Shown here: positions 7,988-14,830 of the stretch, in pieces
Position numbering within the stretch: the first letter of the stretch is position 1
How the letters are laid out: each line of letters begins with the position of its first letter
Assembly: GCF_901212495.1 (NCBI RefSeq)
Contig: NZ_CAAKNY010000046.1
Span: forward strand, 20,059-46,384
Source of the DNA: Collinsella aerofaciens
Lineage (GTDB): Bacteria > Actinomycetota > Coriobacteriia > Coriobacteriales > Coriobacteriaceae
Length of the DNA stretch: 26,326 nt
Direction: 5' to 3'
The notes under the pieces: model-generated
Database searches by the model: none
The model's input: only the letters and a program-made list of their open reading frames with translations
Told to the model about the DNA's origin: nothing
Program-made: the position numbers and the translations under genes

Positions 7988-8073
7988 ACGGGGCGCCCCT
8001 TAAGCCTCGCGAATAAACACTCGCTAGTCTTATACCCCCAGACGGCGCTGGAGCTCACCCGCGCCGGGCACGA

Positions 8074-8138
8074 AAACCGTCACAACATTCGACGCTTTTC
8101 CTCGTTTTCGAGGTTTTCGCCGAATGTTGTGACGGTTT
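8074..8138. repeat. Palindromic repeat, CGTCACAACATTCG family, copy 1
   Basis: AAACCGTCACAACATTCG (8074-8091) pairs perfectly over 18 bp with 8121-8138. An inner stem CCTCG/CGAGG sits around a TTTT loop. A near-identical copy occurs at 14733-14797. Both copies are followed directly by a GACAAAGGG palindrome, and both sit at the 3' end of a minus-strand gene. Confidence 0.85.
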
Positions 8139-8140
8139 GG

Positions 8141-8171
8141 ATGTGACAAAGGGGATGTCCCTTTGTCACAT
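8141..8171. repeat. GACAAAGGG palindrome, best-preserved copy
   Basis: ATGTGACAAAGGG (8141-8153) pairs perfectly with CCCTTTGTCACAT (8159-8171) around a GATGT loop. It lies seven bases past the stop codon of the ATPase gene. It is the cleanest member of a family seen six times in the window. Confidence 0.85.
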
Positions 8172-8178
8172 TTTGCGT

Positions 8179-9495
8179 TTAGCCGTGGGCGATCTTGTTT
8201 CTCAGCAAGAAATCGACCGCCCCTACGATTCTGATGCCGTCGATGTCTGTTGGATGCTCACCATCCCTGACAATCAGGATCTTCTCGTACGAATCAGGGA
8301 TTTTTCCCAGCGTGTTTAGTTTGAGCGGTCGCAGCTCACGCTCTCTGGTCGCCTCAGCATCGATCCGTTCGGTAACCTGGATATATTTACGGTCCGATCC
8401 CTCGCCGATTGCGACAAAGTCGATTGCCCCCGCGCGCAGATGGCCGCAAAACACTTCGTATCCTTCAAAGACAAGCTGGTTGTAGATAACGTTCTCGAGC
8501 ATCCTTCCGCTATCGCTGCCTCTATATCCGTCAAGATAGCTGCGGATTCCCGTATCGGCTATGTAATATTTACCGCCTGTCTTAAGAAGTTCCCGCCCCT
8601 TGACGTCGTACCTTTTTACCTTGGTAAACAGGTACGTCTCTTCCAGAGCGTCAATATACGCCGACACCGTCGATGCATTGGTCTTACCGCCCGCCGATTC
8701 GTTGAGCGTCCCTACGATTTTGTTGACCGAGGTTTGATTGGAGATGTTGTCTGCCAGATACGCACAGAGCCGCTCGAGAACATCGCGCTTGGTAATAGCC
8801 CCGCGACCTCTACGCGTCGCGCGCAATAGGATATCGCGCGCGACAATCGTCTGATAGAGGCTGCGGATGTAGTCACGGCACGCCTCGCGTCTCGGCTCGT
8901 CATGAGCCAGAAACGGCATGCCGCCATAGGTTATGTACTGTTCGAGCACGGTGTTTGAATTAAGGCGATCGCCCGTCTTGGAAACGAGCTCGGCCCTCTC
9001 GCCAAGCCCTTCGGCGACGACCGCATCAATCGAGCGAAAATCAAGATACTCGCCAAACGTGAGCGGCTGCATCTTGACCTCGATATACCGGCCCGAGATA
9101 AGCGTTGCAAGCTCGCTCGATAGCAAAAAGGCATTGGAGCCCGTGACATAGATATCGCACGGCAAATCGATTCGGAGCGAGTTAACCGCCTTTTCCCAAC
9201 CTTCGACATTCTGGAGCTCGTCAAAGAACAGGTAGGGGCGATCGACACCGTCAACGCGCTCCCGAACCATGCGATAAAACGTCAGGTAATCTGTAACCCC
9301 CGCATACTCTAGAGATTCCATCTTAAAGGTCAGCAAACGCTCGGCCGGCACCCCCTGTTGCGCCAGGTGCTCCCTCATCATGTCCAATAACGTGGATTTG
9401 CCGCAACGGCGTATACCCGTCACGATTTTGATGAGGTCGGTATCCTGAAAAGCAATGAGTCGATCAAGATAACGGCTTCGACGAACGATATCCAT
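8179..9495 (-). CDS. AAA_14 / DUF4143 family ATPase
   Basis: A stand-alone P-loop ATPase of a family widespread in anaerobes and archaea whose cellular role is poorly defined. The 438-residue product has Walker A GIRRCGKST (27-35), Walker B YLFFDELQNV (88-97) and the sensor-like block VTGSNAFLLSSELATLISGR (117-136). A DUF4143 C-terminal half (about 180-435) follows. It includes an AIDFVAIGEG...YIQVT segment (357-375) resembling the PD-(D/E)xK nuclease core but lacking the final lysine. Start at the ATG at 9493-9495 with GGGGGA upstream. The upstream 100 bp is AT-rich and carries two palindromes around a promoter, unlike the surrounding DNA. It is a single-gene unit and could have been acquired horizontally. 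Confidence 0.92.
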   Translation of the reverse strand: MDIVRRSRYLDRLIAFQDTDLIKIVTGIRRCGKSTLLDMMREHLAQQGVPAERLLTFKMESLEYAGVTDYLTFYRMVRERVDGVDRPYLFFDELQNVEGWEKAVNSLRIDLPCDIYVTGSNAFLLSSELATLISGRYIEVKMQPLTFGEYLDFRSIDAVVAEGLGERAELVSKTGDRLNSNTVLEQYITYGGMPFLAHDEPRREACRDYIRSLYQTIVARDILLRATRRGRGAITKRDVLERLCAYLADNISNQTSVNKIVGTLNESAGGKTNASTVSAYIDALEETYLFTKVKRYDVKGRELLKTGGKYYIADTGIRSYLDGYRGSDSGRMLENVIYNQLVFEGYEVFCGHLRAGAIDFVAIGEGSDRKYIQVTERIDAEATRERELRPLKLNTLGKIPDSYEKILIVRDGEHPTDIDGIRIVGAVDFLLRNKIAHG

Positions 9496-9528
9496 AGAGT
9501 CCCCCTAGCGCCCGACTAGACGTGAAAA

Positions 9529-9596
9529 CTTATAAACTTGCACAATTTGCAAGTTTATAAGATACCACCTTAGAAACTTGCAAATAATGCGAGTTT
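9529..9596 (-). promoter_or_regulatory. Promoter of the DUF4143 ATPase gene, flanked by two operator-like palindromes
   Basis: Palindrome 1 (9529-9561) has perfect 14-bp arms CTTATAAACTTGCA / TGCAAGTTTATAAG around CAATT. Palindrome 2 (9574-9596) has arms AAACTTGCA / TGCGAGTTT around AATAA. Their centres are 40 bp apart, about four helical turns. On the minus strand a -35 TTGCAA (9578-9583) lies in palindrome 2. A -10 TATAAA (9554-9559) lies in palindrome 1, with an 18-bp spacer. A dimeric repressor binding both sites would block this promoter. The binding protein is not identified. Confidence 0.6.
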
Positions 9597-9650
9597 ATAA
9601 GAAATGAGCCGCCTTTTTCCGCTTTAAAACAAACTCGCGGTGCCGTCCGT

Positions 9651-9685
9651 CGATGTAGCAAAGGGACCGTCTCTTTGTCACATCG
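9651..9685. repeat. GACAAAGGG palindrome
   Basis: CGATGTAGCAAAG (9651-9663) pairs with CTTTGTCACATCG (9673-9685) with one two-base mismatch. It abuts the larger inverted repeat at 9689-9751, repeating the pattern of paired modules seen elsewhere in the window. Confidence 0.65.
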
Positions 9686-9688
9686 AAG

Positions 9689-9751
9689 TTGCGGTGGAAT
9701 AGTTCCCGTTTGTGCGATTACTCGGGCTATTTAGGAACTATTTCACCGCAA
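9689..9751. repeat. Inverted repeat abutting the MerR gene end
   Basis: TTGCGGTGGAATAGTTCC (9689-9706) pairs with 9734-9751 over 18 bp with one mismatch, with a 27-base centre. The right arm ends one base before the stop codon of the MerR gene, so the hairpin may end its transcript. It is also a plausible member of an intergenic repeat family. Confidence 0.65.
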
Positions 9752-9752
9752 G

Positions 9753-10619
9753 TTATTTGAGGACAACGGGGATTTGGATGCAGCAGAAGTCCTCTTGGTG
9801 GGACTCGTCGTAGCTCGTGGTATCGAGGTAGCAGAAATCGAATGCGTTGCCGATGGGCCGGAGCGCGTGCTTGTCCATGCAGGCCACGACGGCGCGGATG
9901 CCCTCGGGCTCGTATGGCATACCCCAGCGGCTCATGCACAGGTATGTGCCCTCGGGCAGCACTTCGATGCCGATCTTTGCCAGCTCGGCAGCATCGCTCG
10001 GTAGCAGCTCCTCGGCACCGCGCGGCAGCACGGCAAAGGAGCCGGCACCGGCGATGGGGTCGTCGGAATGCAGTGCCTCGCGACGCAGCATAGCGCCCCA
10101 ACCGCGCATGGGGCGCGTGCCCGTCAACGTACGCATGCGCAGGATTGCCCGCATGAGCGTGGGGTGAAGCATCGAGCGGCCGCGCTCGATATCTTCTGGA
10201 AACTCCTCAAAGACCACGTAGCGGCGCTCGAATTGTTTGAGCTCCGGCCTGCCCTCGCGCTCGCGCCAGTAAACCGCCTCGTCGTAAAAGCTCAGACGCT
10301 CCTGCACGCTCGCGCGCTCGGCTTTGAGTCCGACAATCTGATCATCGAGCGCCTGCACCCGCGAGCGCAGGTGATCGGTCATCTCGCCAATGTCGAACGT
10401 CGAGGTCAGGCGGTCAATCTCGTCGAGTTCGAGTCCCAAGTCGCGCAGCATGCAGATCAGACGCATGAGTGGGATCTGCGTGGGCGAATAGAAACGGTAA
10501 CCCTTTTCGTTCACCACGGCGGGTTTAAACAGGCCGATCTTGTCGTAGTAGATGAGCGTTTGGCGCGAAACGTTAAACAAGCTCGCCATCTCGCTAATCG
10601 CGTACATGCCCGTCTGCAT
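9753..10619 (-). CDS. MerR family transcriptional regulator with effector-binding domain
   Basis: A DNA-binding regulator of 288 residues. The winged helix-turn-helix of the MerR type spans about 4-75 (AISEMASLFNVSRQTLIYYD, then KGYRFYSPTQ). A dimerisation coiled coil is at about 80-118. The C-terminal part (about 130-288) resembles the GyrI-like/BmrR-type small-molecule binding domain. The ATG at 10617-10619 is preceded by GGGAGGA; a longer frame upstream has no ribosome-binding site. It lies 91 bp downstream of ubiX on the same strand. It may control the decarboxylase cluster or a nearby transporter; effector unknown. Confidence 0.9.
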   Translation of the reverse strand: MQTGMYAISEMASLFNVSRQTLIYYDKIGLFKPAVVNEKGYRFYSPTQIPLMRLICMLRDLGLELDEIDRLTSTFDIGEMTDHLRSRVQALDDQIVGLKAERASVQERLSFYDEAVYWREREGRPELKQFERRYVVFEEFPEDIERGRSMLHPTLMRAILRMRTLTGTRPMRGWGAMLRREALHSDDPIAGAGSFAVLPRGAEELLPSDAAELAKIGIEVLPEGTYLCMSRWGMPYEPEGIRAVVACMDKHALRPIGNAFDFCYLDTTSYDESHQEDFCCIQIPVVLK

Positions 10620-10710
10620 AGATCCTCCCGACACATCCTTTGACGCGAAAAGCCCGCCGCCCACAGGGGCAGCGGGCTCAAACACTCCTCGTATCCTACC
10701 CTAAAGACGC

Positions 10711-11289
10711 CTATGACCAGCGCTTATAGTTTGCACATGACACGCCGACGGCCTCGAGCGCCTTGGCGGCGATGTGATGCACCGCGTCATCGAGCGTGGC
10801 GGGGCCGTTGTAAAACGTGAGCATGGGCGGCATGAGCATGATGCCGGGCACGCGCGCCAGGCGCGCCATGTTATCGACGTGAATGGCGCTGAAGGGCGTC
10901 TCGCGCACCATGAGCACCAGGCGGCGCTGCTCTTTCATCTGCACGTCGGCCGCGCGCAGCAACAGGTTTTCGCTGTAGCCGCTCGCAATGCCGGCGAGCG
11001 TCTTCATGGAGCAGGGCGCCACGATCATGCCGTCGACCGGATAGGTACCGCTTGCGATGGCGGCGCCGATATTTTTGTTGTCGTAAACCACATCGGCATA
11101 CGTGGCAAACTCGTCGAGCGTCATGCCGAGCTCCTGCTCGATGGTGATCTCTCCCCCGCGTGTGACGACAAGCGCCGACTCGGCACCGGCCTGACGCAGG
11201 CACTTGAGACACTCGAGGCCCAGCGCAGCGCCGCTGGCACCAGAAACGCCAACGACAATGCGACGGGGACGGACAGAAGACTCAGGCAT
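10711..11289 (-). CDS. ubiX: Flavin prenyltransferase UbiX (LpdB-like)
   Basis: UbiX joins a dimethylallyl group to FMN to make prenylated FMN, the cofactor of UbiD-family decarboxylases. The 192-residue product has full family length. GVSGASGAALG (14-24) binds the FMN phosphate. APCSMKTLAGIASG (91-104) and the VRETPFS segment (128-134) hold the conserved Ser/Lys and Arg-Glu residues of the active site, and the later LMPPMLTFY block is also typical. Start at the ATG at 11287-11289 with AAGGAG seven bases upstream. It follows the ubiD gene on the same strand by 199 bp, and the gap holds a nested hairpin element. The neighbouring LpdC-like decarboxylase suggests it serves aromatic acid decarboxylation, not ubiquinone synthesis. 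Confidence 0.96.
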   Translation of the reverse strand: MPESSVRPRRIVVGVSGASGAALGLECLKCLRQAGAESALVVTRGGEITIEQELGMTLDEFATYADVVYDNKNIGAAIASGTYPVDGMIVAPCSMKTLAGIASGYSENLLLRAADVQMKEQRRLVLMVRETPFSAIHVDNMARLARVPGIMLMPPMLTFYNGPATLDDAVHHIAAKALEAVGVSCANYKRWS

Positions 11290-11361
11290 GACAACTCCTT
11301 AACTACTTGGTAGGGCTTACCAGCAACAACAAAATGGCGGCTATAGGTCGGGCAATGTCAG

Positions 11362-11467
11362 CGAGCGCGCGCCTGGCGAGACAAGGTGCCCCGAAACAAG
11401 AAGGCATAGGGCTTATGCCCATGCCTTCGCAGCTGAGGGGCAGATTGTCCGCCAGGCGCGGGTGCAG
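11362..11467. repeat. Nested multi-stem palindromic element, copy B (candidate structured RNA)
   Basis: The architecture matches 41-151. An outer stem of 11 bp (11368-11378 with 11450-11460) is followed by a bulged A. A GACAA/TTGTC stem (11380-11384 with 11445-11449) and a TGCCCC/GGGGCA stem (11387-11392 with 11437-11442) come next. The apical hairpin GAAGGCAT/ATGCCTTC (11400-11407 with 11421-11428) has a bulged A, a 4-bp stem GGGC/GCCC and a TTAT loop. The flanks CAGCGAGCG and GCAGCGTC are the same as in copy A. It lies between ubiD and ubiX within what looks like one transcript and could influence their relative expression. Confidence 0.7.
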
Positions 11468-11477
11468 CGTCAACCGG

Positions 11478-11501
11478 TGCGGCGTTTGTTAAAACGCCGC
11501 A
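11478..11501 (-). terminator. Hairpin overlapping the ubiD stop codon
   Basis: TGCGGCGTTT (11478-11487) pairs with 11492-11501, with the stop codon in the loop and adjoining stem. It parallels the hairpin after prfA at 160-181. There is no U-run on the minus strand, so an RNA end or processing point is only a possibility. Confidence 0.4.
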
Positions 11502-12979
11502 ATCTCCCTAGCCCACTTGTCCTTGTCGATCTCCATGAACTGCGAGCGGATGAAGTTCTTCTTAAGGTTGAACGGGACCGTGCAGTCGAAGATGGCCTTG
11601 CAGGCGATGCCGTGCTCGCGGATCGAAGGATCGAACGCGGGGTCGTTGGACGGGTCGAGCACGTGGCAGTGGCAGCCGGGGATGGTGATGAGGTCCACGT
11701 CGGCCTGGAAGCGCGTGGTCATGGCCCACATCACGTCGCTCATGTCGAAGATGTCGACGTCTTCGTCAACCAGGATCACGTGCTTGAGCTCGGAGAATGC
11801 CGAGAAAGCGAGCATGGCGGCGTTGCGCTGACGGCCCTCGTCATTTTTGCTCGACTTCTTGAACTGCATGATGGCAACGAACTTGCCGCCGCCGCAGGGA
11901 GCGGCGTGAACGTTGAGCAGGCGGCCCGGGATGGCGGTCTCGACCATCTTGTAGATGGAAGCCTCGGTGGGGATGCCGGCCATGGAAACGTGCTCGTGCG
12001 AAGGGCCGATGCAGCTCTCCATGATGGGGTTGACGCGCGTAGTGACGGCGGTGATCTTGATCACCGGGCAGACCTTGGCGCCGCCGGTGTAGCCGGGGAA
12101 CTCGGGCATGGCGTAGCCGTGGCCGTTGACGTCCTCGTTGATGGTTTCGTCGTGCATGAGGTAGCCCTCGAGCACGTACTCGGCATTGGCAATGCACTTC
12201 TGCGGAACGGTGACGCAGTCGGCAAGCTCGACGGCGTGGCCGCGCAGGGCACCGGCGATCTGCAGCTCGTTAAAGCCGAGCGGCGTGGTGGGAGCCTCGA
12301 AGCCGCAGCACATGTACACGGCGGGGTCCAGGCCGATGGAGATGGAGATGGGCATGTCCTCGCCGCGCTGGCAGTACCCGTCAAAGAATGCGCCCAGGTG
12401 ACGGCTGCCGGGGGTGATCCACATGGCGAGCTTGTCCTTGTCGACGCAGGAGAAACGGTGGATGGTCACGTCGGACTGGGAGCCGTCGGGGCTCGTGCCA
12501 TAGGCGAGACCCATGGTGATGTAGGGGCCGCCGTCGACGGGCGTGTTGGTGGGAGCGGGAACGATCTTGCGCAGGTCAAAGCCCTCGTCGGTCGCCTTGT
12601 ACACGACCTCCTGGCAGTCGACGTGCGCGCCCTCGGCGATCTGCTTAGGCGCAATCAGGCTCTCGAAGCGCTTGCCGATCTCGAGGCCCAGGTGCTCCTC
12701 GTCAAGGTCGAGCAGGGCGGCAACGCGCTTGCGGCTGGCAAGCATGCCGATGCAGACCTTGGCATCGTCAAAGCCCTTGACGTTGTTGAAGACCATCGCC
12801 GGACCCTCTTTGGTCGGACGCATAACGGTACCGTCGGCACCGACGTGGCGATAGACGCCCGAGACCTCGGCGTCCGGGTCGACCTGGGTGTCGGTCTCGA
12901 GCAGCTGGCCCGGCATCTCACGCAAAAAGTCGAGCGCGGAGCGCAGGTCGTGGATCTGGGAAGCATCGGTAGTGGACAT
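11489..12979 (-). CDS. UbiD family aromatic acid decarboxylase, LpdC-like (gallate/hydroxybenzoate type)
   Basis: A prenyl-FMN and metal-dependent decarboxylase of 496 residues. Segments ETDTQVDPDAEVSGVYR (28-44), EGPAMVFNNVKGF (58-70), YKATDEGFDLRK (127-138), SDVTIHR with a candidate catalytic Arg175, MPEFPGYTG (291-299, Glu293 as a candidate catalytic acid) and GPSHEHVSMAGIPTEASI (325-342) agree with my memory of Lactobacillus plantarum gallate decarboxylase LpdC. They agree less with UbiD of ubiquinone synthesis. Likely substrates are gallate, protocatechuate or hydroxybenzoates, giving the phenol plus CO2 in the cytoplasm. The start at 12977-12979 has AAGGAG upstream; upstream in-frame sequence is non-coding in character. 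It sits between a membrane transporter and ubiX on the same strand. Confidence 0.93.
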   Translation of the reverse strand: MSTTDASQIHDLRSALDFLREMPGQLLETDTQVDPDAEVSGVYRHVGADGTVMRPTKEGPAMVFNNVKGFDDAKVCIGMLASRKRVAALLDLDEEHLGLEIGKRFESLIAPKQIAEGAHVDCQEVVYKATDEGFDLRKIVPAPTNTPVDGGPYITMGLAYGTSPDGSQSDVTIHRFSCVDKDKLAMWITPGSRHLGAFFDGYCQRGEDMPISISIGLDPAVYMCCGFEAPTTPLGFNELQIAGALRGHAVELADCVTVPQKCIANAEYVLEGYLMHDETINEDVNGHGYAMPEFPGYTGGAKVCPVIKITAVTTRVNPIMESCIGPSHEHVSMAGIPTEASIYKMVETAIPGRLLNVHAAPCGGGKFVAIMQFKKSSKNDEGRQRNAAMLAFSAFSELKHVILVDEDVDIFDMSDVMWAMTTRFQADVDLITIPGCHCHVLDPSNDPAFDPSIREHGIACKAIFDCTVPFNLKKNFIRSQFMEIDKDKWAREIAAF

Positions 12980-13084
12980 AGCGTGCTCCTTTCGGGAGAG
13001 TGCCCGGCGACGGGAGTGCCGCCGGGCTGGGTAACGTAGTGGGGCCGCAGCGCTTATAGATGGAGCGCTTGGCAACTCGCGGTT

Positions 13085-13129
13085 CAAGCACTCGGCTGTT
13101 TACAGCCCAAGCGCTCGGCCGCTTACATC
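13085..13129. repeat. Imperfect tandem duplication at the transporter gene end
   Basis: Two units of 22 bp with period 23 (13085-13106 and 13108-13129) share CAAGC-CTCGGC-G-TTACA. The second covers the stop codon of the transporter gene. The first contains the palindrome GGCTGTTTACAGCC. Probably a local duplication. Confidence 0.5.
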
Positions 13130-14580
13130 AGGCCAAAGAAGTGAAACCAGGCAGCCTCGACCAGCACGACGATAAAGACGACCGCAGTGAGGGGAATGCC
13201 CATGCGCATGGCCTCTTTGGAGGTGTAGCCGCCGGCGTCCTTGCCCTCGCCGATAAGGATCGGCAGGTTATGGAACGGCAGGATGTAGTGGATGTTGATG
13301 GACGTGAAGACGATGAGCGCCACGGCAAGCGGGCTTACGCTGGAGCCGGCCGCGAAGCTGATGAACGCCGGCACGCACACACCGAGCACGGCCATGACCG
13401 AGCCCATGAACATGTGGATGATCATGGAGAGCGCGGCGACAAGCAGGGCGAACAGGAAGATGTTCTCGGGCACGGAGCTGGGAAGCACAACGTCGGCGAT
13501 CCAGGCGTTCATGCCGGTGGCACCGCCCACGGAGCCCACGGCCATGGCGGCCGTCAGGAACATGAGGGACTTGATGTCGACGGCGTTCCAGCTGGCGGGC
13601 GTGAGGACCTCGCCGATGATGGGCATGGCGAGAGCGACGCCGATGGCCAAGGTGACCCAGCCAATGTAATCGCCCGAGACGGTGAGCCACAGCGCGATGG
13701 CGATGACAAGCCACACGATGGTGCGAATCTCCTTAACGGAGAGCTTGCCAAGCGCGGCCTGCTTGGCCACGATCTGCTCGCGATCGTAAACGAGCTCCTT
13801 GCTGGGCTTAAAGAGGAAGAGGCCCAGGAACAGGGTGCACAGCAGCGCGACCAGCATGGGCACGCTCATGTACAGGAACCAGTCGATAAAGGACGGGCTC
13901 ATGCCGCCGGCCTCGACGCTGTACTGCGCAACGAGCGGGTTGAGCGTGGAGTCGCCCGTCAGGAAGAACATGGAACCCGGGGCGGCGGCAGCAAACACGA
14001 GGAAGCCGAGCTTACCCTTGTCGTCGTCACCGTAGCCGGCGGACTCGGCGATGACCGAGACGACGGCGAGGATGAGGAAGGCGCGGGGGAACGGGTGCGG
14101 GATCAGCAGCGACAGCACAAAGGTGAGAGCGAAGATCGAGATGATGAGCGACTTGGCGTCGCGCACGAACTTGAGCATAAACGCATAGGCGATGCGCTCC
14201 CCCAGGCCCGACTCCTTGACCGCGCTGGCGATGAGGTAGGCGCCGATGACGAGCCACATGGTGGCCTTGGTCCACGAGCTAAACGTGGAGGCGACCGTCG
14301 CCGAGATGCTCGCGGCGCCCGTGTCGTCCACGCACACCTTAAACAGAACGAGCAGCGCGCAGTAGAGCAGGCCCACAAAGCCCGGCTGTGCCACGCCGCA
14401 CGCCCAGAACACCACCGTGGCGAGCGTCAACGCCAGACAGGTCTGACCACCGACCGTGAGCTCGACCGTCGAGCTCAGCTCCGCCAAAGGAAGAAACTTC
14501 ACCAGCAAAAAGACAACGATACCCAACACAAAGCCAATTTCGCGCTTGGTGATCTTAAACGCCTTCTTTTCCGCTTCCAT
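13123..14580 (-). CDS. SLC13/DASS-type anion permease, probable aromatic acid transporter
   Basis: An integral membrane transporter of the divalent anion:sodium symporter / ion transporter superfamily, 485 residues with about 11-13 hydrophobic segments. The cytoplasmic start EKKAFKITKREIG is followed by closely spaced helices. HP-loop-like segments GDSTLNPLVAQ and GGATGMNAW are seen, but the usual SNT motif of the family is absent, so it is a divergent member. The ATG at 14578-14580 has AAAGGTGGGG upstream. It precedes the LpdC-like decarboxylase gene by 143 bp, so uptake of the aromatic carboxylate substrate is the simplest role. An exchange of acid for product is also possible. Confidence 0.85.
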   Translation of the reverse strand: MEAEKKAFKITKREIGFVLGIVVFLLVKFLPLAELSSTVELTVGGQTCLALTLATVVFWACGVAQPGFVGLLYCALLVLFKVCVDDTGAASISATVASTFSSWTKATMWLVIGAYLIASAVKESGLGERIAYAFMLKFVRDAKSLIISIFALTFVLSLLIPHPFPRAFLILAVVSVIAESAGYGDDDKGKLGFLVFAAAAPGSMFFLTGDSTLNPLVAQYSVEAGGMSPSFIDWFLYMSVPMLVALLCTLFLGLFLFKPSKELVYDREQIVAKQAALGKLSVKEIRTIVWLVIAIALWLTVSGDYIGWVTLAIGVALAMPIIGEVLTPASWNAVDIKSLMFLTAAMAVGSVGGATGMNAWIADVVLPSSVPENIFLFALLVAALSMIIHMFMGSVMAVLGVCVPAFISFAAGSSVSPLAVALIVFTSINIHYILPFHNLPILIGEGKDAGGYTSKEAMRMGIPLTAVVFIVVLVEAAWFHFFGLM

Positions 14581-14637
14581 CTCCCCACCTTTCTTGTTGG
14601 GGGCACCCAGCGCCGCGCGTGGGGTCGCTACAGCAAA

Positions 14638-14665
14638 AGGGAGTGCCCGTTATTGGACACTCCCT
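14638..14665 (-). terminator. Terminator or attenuator before the transporter gene
   Basis: On the minus strand AGGGAGTG (14658-14665) pairs with CACTCCCT (14638-14645) around a 12-base loop and is followed by TTTT. It lies about 60 nt upstream of the transporter start and past the end of the LpdD-Idi gene. It may end that gene's transcript, or act as a conditional terminator for the transporter-ubiD-ubiX genes. Confidence 0.5.
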
Positions 14666-14732
14666 ACGTTGCGCTGTGTTGCGGCAATACAGTCAAGCGG
14701 ATTTTTTGGATGAGAAGCGATCCCCTGGACAA

Positions 14733-14830
14733 AAACCGTCACAACATTCGACGCTTTTCCTCGATTTCGAGATTTTCGCCGAATGTTGTGACGGTTTGGA
14801 TATGGCAAAGGGGCTGTACCTTTGTTACAT
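14733..14830. repeat. Composite palindromic repeat, CGTCACAACATTCG family copy 2 plus degenerate GACAAAGGG unit
   Basis: The 18-bp arms (14733-14750 with 14780-14797) are identical to those at 8074-8138. A degenerate ATGGCAAAGG...CCTTTGTTACAT unit follows at 14802-14830. Its right arm contains the stop codon of the LpdD-Idi gene, so the repeat reaches into the end of the coding region. Confidence 0.8.

Noticed and set aside
8179..9495. DUF4143 ATPase as a defence system component
   Set aside because: The Walker ATPase and nuclease-like C-terminus invite the idea, but no neighbouring defence genes are present and the nuclease-like core lacks its lysine.
11462..13039. 525-codon plus-strand frame opposite ubiD
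   Set aside because: Antisense shadow of a clear LpdC-like gene; no ribosome-binding site or recognisable domain.
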